Of a stretch of 64,000 bases of DNA, positions 1 through 10,776 are shown in pieces. The notes beneath the pieces are model-generated. The model saw only the letters and a list, made by a program, of their open reading frames with translations. It searched no databases and was not told the origin of the DNA. The DNA lies in contig OZ025787.1 of assembly GCA_964019425.1 (NCBI GenBank), positions 1,532,116-1,596,115 of the forward strand, in the 5' to 3' direction. Origin of the DNA: Flectonema sp. DT1601. Lineage: Eukaryota > Euglenozoa > Diplonemea > Diplonemida > Diplonemidae. Positions within the stretch are counted from its first letter, which is position 1. Every line of letters starts with the position of its first letter. Made by a program: the position numbers and the translations under genes.

Positions 1-404
1 AACCACTTTATGGAGTTTTATCTGTACAACACTTGCAAGAACATCGCCTCGCTATTTATGAATCATTCGGACATACGATTGACGTTGGTAAGAATCACGT
101 ATTCTATGATATGATCTTCAGTCGAGAAGAGGTGTCACTGCAGTCTATGTTGCAGTCTTTCATAGCAGGTGTTGTGTTTGGTTACGTAATTGGTCTTATT
201 GGATTTGTGTTCACTGCTCCTTTCACAATTTATCAATACTGCGATAGTTTTGGTGACTTACCAGCTGCTTTTATTATGTGGTTGATTGGCCTTGCCCTCT
301 TCCTACTCCCTGCTGTAGCGATCGTCTTCGGACTGAAAGTAGCAGCAAAAGTACAAATGCAGCGCATGCGAGAAGAACAACTGCGACTTGGTCAACGGAG
401 ATAG
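1..404 (+). CDS. Partial membrane protein, C-terminal part
   Basis: The reading frame is open from the window edge to the TAG at 402-404, so this is the 3' end of a gene that starts outside the window. The visible part is about 133 residues. It contains two long hydrophobic stretches, around SMLQSFIAGVVFGYVIGLIG and PAAFIMWLIGLALFLLPAVA, which look like two membrane helices joined by a short polar loop. The tail is short, basic and Gln-rich (ending RLGQRR) and would face the cytosol or matrix. I do not recognise the family, and function cannot be inferred from this fragment. The TTG near base 33 is only an internal codon, not a believable start, because the frame continues upstream. The gene has the same strand as all the following genes. 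Confidence 0.6.
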   Translation, partial: PLYGVLSVQHLQEHRLAIYESFGHTIDVGKNHVFYDMIFSREEVSLQSMLQSFIAGVVFGYVIGLIGFVFTAPFTIYQYCDSFGDLPAAFIMWLIGLALFLLPAVAIVFGLKVAAKVQMQRMREEQLRLGQRR

Positions 405-995
405 ACGTCAGACGATAATCTCTTTGGTCTATTCTGTTGTTTTGATCTTGTTCTTAGGACCCCCAAGGGAGGTGAATTTATTTCATTGAGATGTTACCTT
501 CTTCACCATCACTATTGTCCTGAATTAGAGTTCCCACGTGAGAAGTTTAATGTGACTGATGTTCATTTTTAAAAGGGACAACAAACTGAACACAAATAAC
601 TTGAAAAGCAAAACGTCTTTCTAATACACGTCATCAGTTAGTGTCCTAAAAAGTGAATTGTTTTTACCTACCAGTTGTTCTCTTTGAACAAAAGAAGAAA
701 GCAAAGAAGAAGAAAAAAAAAAGAAAAGAAAACATATGAAATAATGCAAAAAAAGAATAAAAAGAAGCGCCGTATACCTTTAATAGAAAAAGAGAAAGAG
801 CAAAGGAAAAAAAAAAAAAAAAGGAATAACCAACAGTGTGAGTAACTGGATATTAAAAAAGAAGGACCACTTTACGGGTTTTCTTTTCTGGTACTGTTAC
901 TACTATTGTTGTGTTGTTGGTAAGATGTTATGTTTTTTTTTTAGATTCGATTGTTTCTTTTAAAACTTATTTCCAACTCAAGAAGAACGTCGCAA
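405..995. other. Intergenic spacer with A-rich tract and pyrimidine-AG signal
   Basis: No gene is seen here. Bases 690-830 are very A-rich, with runs of 10-18 A broken by G. A run of T at about 932-942 followed directly by AG at 943-944 lies 52 bp before the next start codon. It looks like a splice acceptor, either for a 5' UTR intron or for trans-splicing. Confidence 0.5.
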
Positions 996-1553
996 ATGGA
1001 AACTCCCCGCGACGGCGATGATGAAGTTCGAAAGTGGACTGGAGGTCTGTCTGATGTTGAGAAAGAAGAAATGATTAAAATATTACTACGAGTCACAGAA
1101 GGTAGGGAAATGTTATCAGGGACTAGAGAATTTCAGGAATTCTTAGAAATCGTAAAGTACGATGGAACAATAACTGAGAGCAGTATTAATACCAACTACG
1201 ACTCTCTTCAAGTTGATGGCGGAATCCCCATCACTGAGTGCGTTAATTTTATTGACCGCCACAGGCGTTCCCAATTCACCTGCAGCCACCTCAACCACGC
1301 AGACATTATTCACACTTTTGTAGCTTTCGGTGGTAACCCTGACACCACTGGTTGTGTTGATCTCTCGTTAATAAATTCTATTTTAGAAGATTTCGAACTA
1401 GACTTTGATCTCTTGGGTCACCTGAAGCCTCCAAACCCTGACGGGGAAGGAGAACAGACTACGATGGTTGACTTCAATACCTTCGGTGCGGTATTTGGAA
1501 GACTACTTACACAGAGGCACTTCTCAGCTCCAGTTTTCCATGACGTGTACTGA
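996..1553 (+). CDS. Small EF-hand-like protein
   Basis: A 185-residue acidic protein starting at the ATG that begins METPRDGDDE. The frame is open upstream to 951, but those codons follow directly on the pyrimidine-AG signal and lack an ATG. The layout resembles a calmodulin-type fold: an N-terminal helical part (SDVEKEEMIKILLRVTEG), then two helix-loop-helix-like units. The last pair, near residues 105-175, has a loop reading NPDTTGCVDLSLI followed later by MVDFNTFGAVF, which recalls the loop and exiting helix of EF-hands. Several calcium-ligand positions are missing, so calcium binding is doubtful. Degenerate EF-hand proteins of this size occur in axonemes and cytoskeletal complexes, but nothing here proves such a role. 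Confidence 0.55.
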   Translation: METPRDGDDEVRKWTGGLSDVEKEEMIKILLRVTEGREMLSGTREFQEFLEIVKYDGTITESSINTNYDSLQVDGGIPITECVNFIDRHRRSQFTCSHLNHADIIHTFVAFGGNPDTTGCVDLSLINSILEDFELDFDLLGHLKPPNPDGEGEQTTMVDFNTFGAVFGRLLTQRHFSAPVFHDVY

Positions 1554-1735
1554 GAGTGATGTGGATATGTTAGTTGTTGTTGTTGAATTAGTGACTACGA
1601 CAAGACAGTCAGTTCTTCTTTGTGTGACTGCAGGTACTCTGAGAGTCGGATTGTTTCTTTATTTTAGTTCACTTTATTCTCGGGGGAGGTTTCTGTCTGC
1701 TTTCCCTTTTCATTTCATTTACTCATAAGTAAGCA

Positions 1736-2036
1736 ATGAGTCAACCTCCGTCACTCGTAGCACTTTGTGAGAGTTGCTTAATTCTCTCGGCCATCTTCTC
1801 AGGTGAGCTGTCAGGATTGAAGTACGAAATCTTTTCCACCCAACTCATTGTATCTGTGGTTACACCTCGAGTACTGTGAATGGAATATTCTGAATGAACT
1901 TTTCCACACAAAGGGAACAGTTCCCTCCACACGCTATGTTTGTTTGTGTTTTCGAATTTCGGCTAAAAGTATTTTCTCTGCTGAGCGAATATCTGAAATA
2001 GTAAACAACACTTGTTACTGTCATCCTGATAAGTAG
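1736..2036 (+). CDS. Possible small spliced gene (doubtful)
   Basis: An ATG at 1736 opens 38 codons (MSQPPSLVALCESCLILSAI...) that run to a GTATCT donor at 1850. Two acceptors would give introns in the size range of the neighbouring genes. AG at 1912-1913 gives a 64-bp intron and an exon ending at 2036. CAG at 1918-1920 gives a 71-bp intron and an earlier stop. The same bases on the - strand also read as plausible protein (MSWVEKISYFNPDSSPEKMA..., stop near 1741), so strand and structure are uncertain. The + reading is preferred only because all neighbours are on +. No family is recognised. Confidence 0.25.
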
Positions 2037-2188
2037 TCCTCTGTAATTATGAGAAAGTTACCCAACGTGGATGGTGATTTTAGATACTGCTGCGGAAAAA
2101 GATTTGGCTCCGAGTGAAGTATTTTGAGTAACGGATTTTTGTTTATTTCCTTTTGAATATTTATTTCCAAAAGTAGGATTCCAACACA

Positions 2189-3124
2189 ATGTCAATCTCA
2201 CGACTTGAGGAGGAGTTTATCGCGGGGGGTGTGGAGATGAACGTTCGTGATGACGGCCGTGGTCGACTTGAAGAGCGACACTTGTCAGTGCAGACTGGGT
2301 TTATGGAGAACTGTTACGGAAGCGCGAGGGTTAAGATTGGTCAAACAGAAGCAATGTGCTGCGTGAATGCTGAAATCGCACAAACACATAACAAACAAGG
2401 AAGACTGGTAGTAAATGTTAATTGTACTCCAGGAAGTGTATCGACTGATAACATGAATTCATTTGGTACTAAATTAGCTCTAAAATCATTCACTGGAATC
2501 CTTGCTCACAGAACAAGATGTATATTAAATACTGAAGAGATACCAGACATCGATCAGTACGGTGAGATCCCAGCAATTGCAAAGGGAGCAGCAGAAGAAC
2601 AACAACCAAAGCAAGGAATTGATCACAAATCTTTATATATTCGTGATGATAAGTGTTGGGTACTTTACTGTGATGTTACTGTCTTAGCAAATGATGGAAA
2701 CTGTTTGACGGCGACAACAATTGCAGTTAGGTCAGCTCTGCTTGCTACCCGACTACCAAAAGTAATTATCCACGATGACATCCCTGGTGATGAGGGGATC
2801 GAAATCTCTGGAAATTCAGAAGACGCTCACGAGATTCCTGGAGCTCGTGAAAATCTTCCAATTTGCGTAACGATTGCAAAGCTTGGCTCTCACTTAATTG
2901 TTGACCCAACTCACGCTGAGGAATGTTTCCCACTCGCCACCTATCACATCGGAGTGACACCAAACTTATCAATATCTTCTGTTATCACTTCTTTATCTTC
3001 TGGTGCTGATAATCCATCAATGCACGCAAAGCCTAATGATGTTTGTAACATCTTAAATATGGCAGGTGGCATAGCGAGGACTATGTTCACAAGTATCGAT
3101 GATCAGATGAATGAAGACGAATAA
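2189..3124 (+). CDS. RRP42: Exosome complex subunit Rrp42 (EXOSC7-like)
   Basis: A 311-residue RNase PH-fold protein. It belongs to the six-member ring of the RNA exosome, which threads RNA to the Rrp44/Rrp6 nucleases in nucleus and cytoplasm; eukaryotic ring subunits are normally catalytically dead. The N-terminus has the family start (EEEFIAGGVEMNVRDDGRGR), then SARVKIGQTEAMCCVNAEI matching the first PH half. CWVLYCDVTVLANDGNCLTA and the following AIAV-like helix mark the second half. The segment NLPICVTIAKLGSHLIVDPT is closest to Rrp42/EXOSC7 rather than Rrp43 or Rrp45. A low-complexity insert (about residues 130-150, EEQQPKQG) is unusual. Length fits the family (about 265-310). No introns are needed. 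The ATG lies 13 bp after an AG at 2174-2175. Confidence 0.85.
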   Translation: MSISRLEEEFIAGGVEMNVRDDGRGRLEERHLSVQTGFMENCYGSARVKIGQTEAMCCVNAEIAQTHNKQGRLVVNVNCTPGSVSTDNMNSFGTKLALKSFTGILAHRTRCILNTEEIPDIDQYGEIPAIAKGAAEEQQPKQGIDHKSLYIRDDKCWVLYCDVTVLANDGNCLTATTIAVRSALLATRLPKVIIHDDIPGDEGIEISGNSEDAHEIPGARENLPICVTIAKLGSHLIVDPTHAEECFPLATYHIGVTPNLSISSVITSLSSGADNPSMHAKPNDVCNILNMAGGIARTMFTSIDDQMNEDE

Positions 3125-3737
3125 AGTGACTGCATGAGGAGGTAATAAAACATCTGACGAGAAGGAGAACCAACACAAGAGTTGGATAGCAAACAGTACT
3201 TCTAATTTGATTACCAACTCTGTTTGGTAATAATATTTCCAAACAAATAAAGAGCAAATAAAGAAGAGAAGGTTCTCATCGATTCTTTACAAGTTGCTCA
3301 GATCCGACTAACCAATCAGAAAAGTATTTCTGTTTTTTTTAATAGCTAGTGGCCGAGAGAGTAACGTCACTCTGAGTAGTGCGGTGTTTATGTTTAACAA
3401 GTCAGGAATGAAGTCTTGATTTGTCGACAACACCAAACAGTTACTCAGATCCTTCAGTTGGTTGATTAGTAACAATTGCGCACCTCCTACATTGGGGGTG
3501 ATTACGTCTGTTTTTTTTTAATAAGTTGAAAGAAGAACAAAAAAGAAATGAAGTTTTCTGGTAAGGCAATCATCCGTTTTTTTTGAATTCGGAAAGCAAA
3601 AGAGATCACTTTTGAGAGTGCGAAATGTTTTATTATTTATTCTTAATTCTTTTATACAACACACAGAACAAGATACCATGAGGGTGTAGTCAACAAGTTA
3701 CTAGTAACCGTAAAAGAAGACTTTTATTCACAGTCAC
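3125..3737. other. Intergenic spacer with two hairpins
   Basis: No gene is seen. Two small inverted repeats follow the RRP42 stop: CCAAC/GTTGG at 3170-3185, and ATTACCAA/TTGGTAAT at 3210-3231 with a 6-nt loop. They could lie in the 3' UTR. A CAG at 3731-3733, after a pyrimidine stretch, sits 4 bp before the TIMELESS start codon. Confidence 0.5.
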
Positions 3738-6700
3738 ATGTCATCTGATGAAGGAGACAGTTCTGTATCAGACAGCACTCTGCTATCAATAATTCGATAT
3801 GTCGGGATACCTGTAAGAGATTCGAGTGGTGCCATAACTGGAGTCGACTACAACAGAAAAGACAGCTACATTGCTCTTCATGAACTCGGTAAACTCCTTC
3901 AAGAAGAAGAATCTCGAATTCGTTCATATGAAAAAGAAGAAAGCAGAATTGAAGAACCTCGTTCTGTATTCGTACGAGTCTCAAGTTGGAGAATTCCCAC
4001 TAAAATATTAATTCCGTTATTCTTATTTCTAGACTTGTCTGAAACTACATTACTTGGTCGAATTATTTACATATTTATCGCTTTGTTGATTCCTCCTCCT
4101 AAACACACTGCGAGTATGGCTTTGAATCACAAACTTATATCAGAGACGAGAATGTTGTTTTCATCTTTTGGAATTCAAAATAAATTACGGCAGCTACTCG
4201 TTCATATTCTAAAGAATAGAAACAGCAGACGACTAAATGGAGATGAGGTCAGAGTGCTAACAGGTTTCTTAGAGCTGGTGGTGTCTTTAATACGTCTCCC
4301 TGATGGTCGTCTTCCAACTGGTGCTCCGAGTAGGACTACTGATGAGATTGTTTCAACCATGTCTGAGGTTCGTATCCTTGAACTGCTTCCTCAGATTATT
4401 CAACAAAATGACTTTTATCTGAACGGTTCTGCAGACACTCATCCGTCATTCACACAATCGCAGAGGCTTCCTCTACCTTCTGAGACCATTCCTGTTCCTG
4501 TTTCTAATGAACCTAATCTAGTCAATGATAGTGTTGGTTACACACAACTAAACCCTCAAGACACTCAATTAGAAATATTACCAGAGACTTTAATATCTCA
4601 AATAGAAGATGTTGATGAGGTACAGAAACTGATGTTGGCGCCAACTTTTCGACTCAACCAACAAGACCAGGATGCTCAGATTGAGGAGACACAACTGACG
4701 ATGATGGACACGCAGCTGCCGAATATTCTGAGCGACAGTCTTCCTGAAACTCAGCAACCGATTGAGAAATCCACAACCGAAGAGATCGAAACAGAAGACA
4801 GCAACTCTGAAGAAGAAGACGAAGAAGAAGAGGAGAGCAACTCCAACGACGATGAAGTCCATAGAAAGCGAAAAGGAGGGAAAGAAATTATTTCAAACGA
4901 ACTCAAACGCGCAAAGCTCACTGAAGCCGCCGCAGAGCGCATCCTGGAAGGTTTGTATTATTTAGTACGGTTGTTGAATACTTAAATCAGTCTAATAATA
5001 ATAATAATAATAATAATACTACAGGAATGAACCCTGACCTCGATGATGAGGAAGCTGCACAACTTGAAAAGATTCAAAAGTCAGGTCCTGCTGAAGTTGA
5101 AGACGACATCGAATATTGGAATCAACTGGTGATTGAAATTATTAATTACCTCTACCGCAGACAGGATATGTCAATGCTTACTTCAGCATCACGAGAGACA
5201 GTAAATCAGACTTGTAGTCACACTCTCTCACAGGCACTCACTGATAGTTTAAATAGTGAAAAGAGAACTCGAGCAATGCAGCATCCAAAACTAAACGGAA
5301 CTTTAGGAAAACAGGGATTCTTTACCAGAAATAATAAAATTGTGAGAGCTGAAGTACTCACCAGAGGAGGTATCGTTGATGCTCGAGAACGAGTTACAAG
5401 AAATCGATTACATCGCGAAGAAGACACATCGAAATATACAATTCGTGTGCAGGGGATTCTAGGAAGATTCTTAAGTGGTTTCTTAGACGCTGCTGGGATG
5501 GTTCTCATCCAGCACAGTATTCCAAAAGTATTAAATAAGATTCACAGACAAGATGACTTTGAGAACTCATACTCGGATGAGCAGATTGATTTTTCAATAA
5601 AATTCTATTCATTCACTCGAATCCTACTCAGCTATTGCAGAGCAACAGCCGTGGCTACCAATTCTTTAATTGATTTGAGTGAGGTTTCTAGTCTTCTTCA
5701 AGAAGAGGTCTTCTTTAGAGCTTTCGATCTCTCCCTTTCAATGATTCAACAAGAAGTTCCTTCTACTGGTGAAGGAAGTGTACCAACACGTGATGTTATT
5801 AATCAAAAGAAACAATCGCATCATGTGTGCATCTCTTTTTTAAAAGAATGTTTTGTTATTTTATCATCACTGCTGGAGACATACAAACCGAAGAAACCTT
5901 CTGATGTTCCCGACGCTCGTTTCACTGCAACTAAAGCTCTCGCTGCTTCTGTTCTTCATCGACGGGACAACATTCAAATGATAATTAGATTTCTTAAAGA
6001 ACATGAAGTGTTTAAATATCCTTACAGTTATAGAAATGATTTAATTCAATTATCTCACGTTGTGTTGGTGTCTTTGGGGTTCATATCTCGAGGGGGGAAG
6101 ATTTATGTTCAAAAGAAGTCGAGGAAAAAGAAGAAGAAAACAAAACGCAAATCCAACAACAAGGAACAGCCTGCAGACGATGAATCGATGCCTAGCATTC
6201 ACTCTGATGTTGATCACTCAGAGGCGAGTAGTTCTGTTTACAGTGAGTGGACTGTTGAGGAGGAAATAGGTGTCTATAATGAACAGAAGTCAAACAGACA
6301 AGCATCCAGAGCATTCCACGCGGAATGGAATCGCGCAAATAGGTACGAAATTCACTCAGTCAGAGATACGGATGTCTTTACTGAGAACTTACTTCTCAAA
6401 GAGAAACCTGGTCTGGCAATGCTTTACCAGGCAGCACCAATTAAATATAACGACTCGCCTTCACAGGAATCTGATACTTCAGAGAACCCTTCTAATTCAA
6501 TAGACTTGTTGTACTATTCTACTTTAAATGTTGGAGAGATCTGTCCTAAACATGTTCTCAAAGATATTAAGAAAGCTACTCGTGGAGAAGACAACGACGA
6601 CTCTGATGCTTCCAATCCAGCTAATCGTTTTCTTGAACAAGACGCTCAGTCAACTGATGACAGTAGTGATTCGATAGCGACTGTTTATGAAGACAGAGAA

Positions 6701-8073
6701 ATAGATTTAAAAGGAATCCTTTATGAGTTCGTACAGCCGAGAGTATTACAAACATACATCGATTGTCTTAAGGAATGGAAAATTAATTCTGAAGAGACTA
6801 ACGGTTGTATTTGTCATTTCCTAATGCGAGTAGCTTTCGAACTCAAACTCTCACCCTGCGTGTTGTCAGTCGAATGTCTCGCAGTTTACGAAGAGATATT
6901 ACAATCAATTCAAGTGATGTCTGCTGATGAATCTCTTCGTCACTTAGTTCATAAGAAATATCAATTACTTAAAGAAACGTGTGAGAAGTTAGTAAGGAAA
7001 TGGATCTTCTTATTTAAGAAACATGACTACTGGGGAGTACTATCTCTTGGTTGGGTTACGAGGTACGAGGCGGATATCATCCAAGATGGGTCGCTGTTTT
7101 CTGAAGAAGTCCAACGAGTTCAGCAGCCTGAAGAGGGCGAACAATCTTTCCATTTTGACAACCTTTCTGGTGATGAAATGTTAGGAGAAGCCGCTCACTT
7201 CGACACGGATGTTGACCCAGAGATACGAGCTCGAGCTGCTGCCTGGCGTGCGAAACGTTGGGGACCAGAAGATGACATTCGTCTGAAACAAGTTTGGGAA
7301 CAGTTCCTTGAGAATCACGGTGATGGTTTCGTAGGTGACATCAAATCAAAAGTTTTTAAAGAAAAGGTTTGTCCCCCTCCAGTAGTTATAATTATTGTAA
7401 TTATCCCAAACACTAATCAAACACAAACAGACTTTTAGTGCGAAAGCAATTCTCGAAAAAGCAATATCACTCGGATTGGTGGTCCCTTCAGATGTTGCTG
7501 CCCTTCCAGCACCAAAGGTTTGTATTCTTTTCTTTTATTAATAAGATTCACTTGATGTTTACTTGCTAACAACAATACGAACAGGCGAAGTGGACAAAAG
7601 ATCTCGAAGAAAGCCTGCGAGACAACTTTGGCGTATACTCTACTGGCCATCCACAAGGAGATGACTGTCTCGTTAGACTACGAGAGGACTTGTTTCCAAT
7701 GTTTGCGGAAGATCAAATCTTACGAAAAGCGAAAGCACTCGGAATTGAAGAAGCAACAGCCATTCAGGAGGCGAGAAAGAAAGCAACCGCCACTCGCGCA
7801 GCAGCAGCACGTCGGAAGAAGCGCGAAGATGATCTCGAACTCACTCGACTCCTTGAAGAGGAAGACCAGCGGGAAGGAGATGACGAAAACGAAGTAGTCC
7901 CATCTCGCAAGAGTAAGAAGTCTAAGAAGGAGAAGAAAAATAAAAAAGAAAAGAAGTCGAAGAAGGAAAAGAAGGAGAAAAAAAGCAAACGCGAGAAAGA
8001 GAAGCGGGAAGCATCCCCTTCACCCACTTTGGAAGAAGAACCAAAGAAGCGATCTCGCGTTGAAGACGAGTAG
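3738..8073 (+). CDS. TIMELESS: TIMELESS/Tof1/Swi1 replication fork protection protein (4 exons)
   Basis: Join 3738-4950, 5025-7366, 7431-7517, 7585-8073 (1,376 aa; phases 1, 0, 0). The introns are 74, 64 and 67 bp, all GTTTGT...ACAG or AACAG. TIMELESS pairs with TIPIN/Csm3 to stabilise stalled forks, couple helicase and polymerase, and signal to the S-phase checkpoint. The N-terminal helical TIMELESS domain spans roughly residues 10-240 (LLSIIRYVGIPVRDSSG... RRLNGDEVRVLTGFLELVV). Exon 2 carries the second conserved block, with HPKLNGTLGKQGFFTRNN and a long helical region. The C-terminal part (WGPEDDIRLKQVWEQFLENH; then AKWTKDLEESLRDNFG) resembles the conserved C-terminal region. An acidic Glu/Ser stretch lies near residues 350-375, a Lys-rich stretch lies mid-protein, and a very Lys-rich tail suggests nuclear localisation. 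Human TIMELESS is about 1,208 aa. Sequence is divergent, but the block order fits. Confidence 0.8.
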
Positions 8074-8401
8074 GAAGCTTTTTGTTGATTGCGAACATCA
8101 TTTTGTAGTGGCTGTTGCTACTTATTGTTTTCATTCATTTTGTCATTTGGGCGGAAGTCGTTTTTACGAATGTAGATTATTTCAGAACCTCTTTGAGGGT
8201 TTTATTTTTGTAACTTCCTTAGCGAACTGTAGCAGTTTACCACTTCTGTTTGAGGGGTGCGACATCATTACGAATGGTTAATCTTATTATTACTTCTCAC
8301 AGATGATAATTTATGATTCCTTTGATGAAAGTTAATTAGTTTGTTGTGATCTTTCTTTGATTTGATTTCATAAACAACTTCAACAGAATGACCTCAACAA
8401 C
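8074..8401. other. Intergenic spacer
   Basis: No gene or clear repeat is seen. A pyrimidine-poor stretch ending AACTTCAACAG (AG at about 8386-8387) precedes the next gene. One out-of-frame ATG (AATGACC, about 8389) lies just upstream of the chosen start. Confidence 0.45.
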
Positions 8402-9544
8402 ATGGCATCTTTTGATGGTAAGGTTCTAATACTGACTGCGATATTAATTTATTGCATCGGAACGATGGGCATATGGACCGGCAAGCGCAGCACCTGTTCT
8501 GGAAGAGGCAGAATAAACGGAAAGGGAAATTGCGACTGCCAGGAGCGTTTCGTAGGTACTACTTGTGGGTTATGTCAATTCGGAAGATATGGTGGAGGAT
8601 GTTATTTTGGCTCTCCTGTAAAGGGAAGACTAGTAGAGAAGATCCACGCTGTTATCATCGTCGCTCCCCAAACACCAGATTATGAAAGAACGCGACTACA
8701 GGAGTTGTCATCAGAACTGCAGAACCATTTATATGTTTCATCGTGTTCTGTTATTCAGTATCCTCAGTCAAAAAATATTCAATCCCGAGAATCGAACCCA
8801 GACGAAGACATACTCGGCTCCGCTAACTATGTTATCGTAGCAGACTACTCAGATGGGATTGCTTCTCTGTTAGAACGACACAAACAGAACCTCCCTGACG
8901 TTGTAGTAATCACTTGGATATTATCGAACGCTGTCAATTTAGAGTTGTGGAAGGAATTACGTCCCAACGCACACACTTCTCCTTCTGAAGGATTACTTAA
9001 GAACATCGGAGGTGGGAAGTTAGAACCAGTTCGTGTGATTCCCGAACCAGCACTCGAATGTAAAGCGAAAGGTTCTTCAGAGAAAGATAACATTTCTATT
9101 CAACATGATTTCGATGTTGATGTGAAAACAGTTGGAGATGAGATGTCAGGATTTGGAAGAGTTCGTTATGAAGGCAGCGGGTGGGGTGTTAACAATCAGA
9201 TTCACGTTCCCGATCTTCGGACTTCATTTTCAACAACTCAACTCGTTTTCCTCCCGCAATCCTTCTCCGACGTCGTTCCAGTTACCGCGTTTGATGCCGC
9301 CAGTTGCGGAGCTCTTTACATTCCACTTCCTGCAGAGCCACATGCTCCACTTCGTCATCTGGTGCCGACAGCTATCTTCCCTGAGAACCTCCTCGACCTT
9401 CGTATTCAAATACAATCACTTTTACAACATCCTAATCGAATTATTGCAATTACTGAAGAGTTTGCGACCTCTACGAATATCGCAAATACTTTAAAGGAAG
9501 TTACTTCCCAGCTAGTGAATACCTACGAAGTGTTACTTCCATAG
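8402..9544 (+). CDS. Membrane protein: EGF-like domain plus glycosyltransferase-like domain
   Basis: A 380-residue protein. Residues 8-26 (VLILTAILIYCIGTMGIW) form one hydrophobic helix, either a signal anchor or signal peptide. It is followed by a Cys-rich EGF/laminin-type module at residues 32-67 (CSGRG...GNCDCQERFVGTTC GLCQFGRYGGGC). The rest has a Rossmann-like pattern of strands (HAVIIVAPQTPD; DVVVITWILS). The C-terminal segment, around residues 275-360 (LPQSFSDVVPVTAFDAASCGALYI... then an ILxHP-like helix), resembles the donor-binding end of family-1/CgeB-type glycosyltransferases, where an E/D-A-x-x-C/S-G-A motif contacts the nucleotide sugar. It would act in the secretory pathway or at the surface. 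Glycosyltransferase activity is an inference from this pattern only. Single exon. Confidence 0.5.
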   Translation: MASFDGKVLILTAILIYCIGTMGIWTGKRSTCSGRGRINGKGNCDCQERFVGTTCGLCQFGRYGGGCYFGSPVKGRLVEKIHAVIIVAPQTPDYERTRLQELSSELQNHLYVSSCSVIQYPQSKNIQSRESNPDEDILGSANYVIVADYSDGIASLLERHKQNLPDVVVITWILSNAVNLELWKELRPNAHTSPSEGLLKNIGGGKLEPVRVIPEPALECKAKGSSEKDNISIQHDFDVDVKTVGDEMSGFGRVRYEGSGWGVNNQIHVPDLRTSFSTTQLVFLPQSFSDVVPVTAFDAASCGALYIPLPAEPHAPLRHLVPTAIFPENLLDLRIQIQSLLQHPNRIIAITEEFATSTNIANTLKEVTSQLVNTYEVLLP

Positions 9545-9839
9545 GATTGTTGTCTAAAGCAGGCAGTTCAATTACACGGAGGTGGACAATATATCGACCG
9601 ACAGCATGCTAACTAGTCGGGTGGAATGGGCGATCAGTTTACTGATCTTTCTAACATTATTTGATACTTTGAAACTATCCCTTACGATAACGATTCAACT
9701 GTTCACAGAGGAGGGTGTCCACAGTTTCTTTGTGGTACTTGTTTTATTCCTTTTATTTATTTTTTTTTGACTGGGAAAAAAAAAATAATTATAATTTTTT
9801 TTCATCAAAACAAGGGGACTTTTTTAATTTTCTTTTTAA
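9545..9839. other. Short spacer with T-rich tract
   Basis: A T/A-rich spacer of 295 bp. The ORF-like stretch at 9582-9770 begins with GTG, ends in a T run and looks non-coding. The region 9755-9839 is almost pure A/T and runs directly into the next ATG. Confidence 0.45.
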
Positions 9840-10325
9840 ATGACGAAAAGAGTTCAAATAAGTGACGTGGTCGACATAAAAGACGAACAACGAGAGGAAG
9901 AGGAAGCGAGAAAGAAGCGAATAGCAGCTGATAAGGAAATGGAGAATAAGTTTTGGAAACAAACTTTTAATAAAAATAGAACATTTTTAGGAACTGAAAG
10001 AAAGACGTACAGCGTGTTGATGTTTATTTGTATCATCACATACCTCGTAGCCTGGAGTATAGAATACTTTGCTAAGGAACTAATTTCTAATATACTTGCA
10101 GACCCTACTTGTATGAACCAATCAGACTATATTGGAACTCCACGTGCTAAACTATTAGAGGCTGCCTGTACACATCGCTACCGCGACATGTTAGTAGCCG
10201 ACGAGATTATCGACCACTGCGTCGGTGCTAAAAACGCCTGTCTTTGGGTCGGAGTTATTGCGATGGTTTTCGCCTACGCGCCGTCGCGAAAGCAAAAGCA
10301 GTCACCGAAAGCACATGCTGACTAA
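9840..10325 (+). CDS. Small two-TM protein of unknown function
   Basis: A 161-residue protein. The N-terminal 45 residues are charged and probably coiled or cytosolic (DEQREEEEARKKRIAADKEM). A first membrane helix lies near residues 60-77 (VLMFICIITYLVAWSIEYF). A loop of about 50 residues follows with three Cys (PTCMNQ, AACTHR, DHCVGAKNAC) that could form disulfides if the loop is lumenal. A second helix near residues 135-150 (CLWVGVIAMVFAYA) ends in a basic tail. The topology suggests a hairpin with both ends in the cytosol. I recognise no family. It is on the same strand as its neighbours and has no intron. Confidence 0.55.
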   Translation: MTKRVQISDVVDIKDEQREEEEARKKRIAADKEMENKFWKQTFNKNRTFLGTERKTYSVLMFICIITYLVAWSIEYFAKELISNILADPTCMNQSDYIGTPRAKLLEAACTHRYRDMLVADEIIDHCVGAKNACLWVGVIAMVFAYAPSRKQKQSPKAHAD

Positions 10326-10776
10326 AACATAATCCCTGTTATCCTTAATTAAATTAATCATTGTGTTCACTCGCCGTTACTGGGAGACTCGCTGTTGCTT
10401 TCTTTTCCTGTGCTGAGTGATATGCTTAAGTTCAGCACGTAGATCTTCATCTGCTGAGGTCGGTAAGAAGTAAGTCGCAGTCACATTGGCTGCCGTCAGA
10501 CGAGTCGACCACGTGGTCGCTCAAAGATCTGAGGACCCGAACCTTAAAACTTTTCCTTAACTAATATAAAGTAATCATTATATTATCTACTTGTGTTCTG
10601 ATCCCGACAATCAACTTCACCGGTCGAGTTGCTTCCTTGAAGTTGTGTTAACAGAAATAGTTACAAACGGAAGGTCCTATTTGATATGTTAGGAACCTGT
10701 TGTGGTATTACTCTCTTAGGTCTTCTGTGGTGGTTGTTAATATTTCATTTCTTATCATTAGTTGAACATCAACAAT
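10326..10776. other. Intergenic spacer
   Basis: A 451-bp spacer. No ORF, RNA gene or repeat was recognised. CTCTTAG at about 10710-10716 is a possible acceptor for the next gene's 5' leader. Confidence 0.4.

Noticed and set aside
8770-8805. T-arm-like sequence on the - strand (GGTTCGATTC)
   Set aside because: It lies inside a well-supported coding exon, and no cloverleaf can be drawn around it.
9582-9770. Hydrophobic 62-codon ORF
   Set aside because: It has a GTG start, ends in a T run and sits in a short spacer; no support as a gene.
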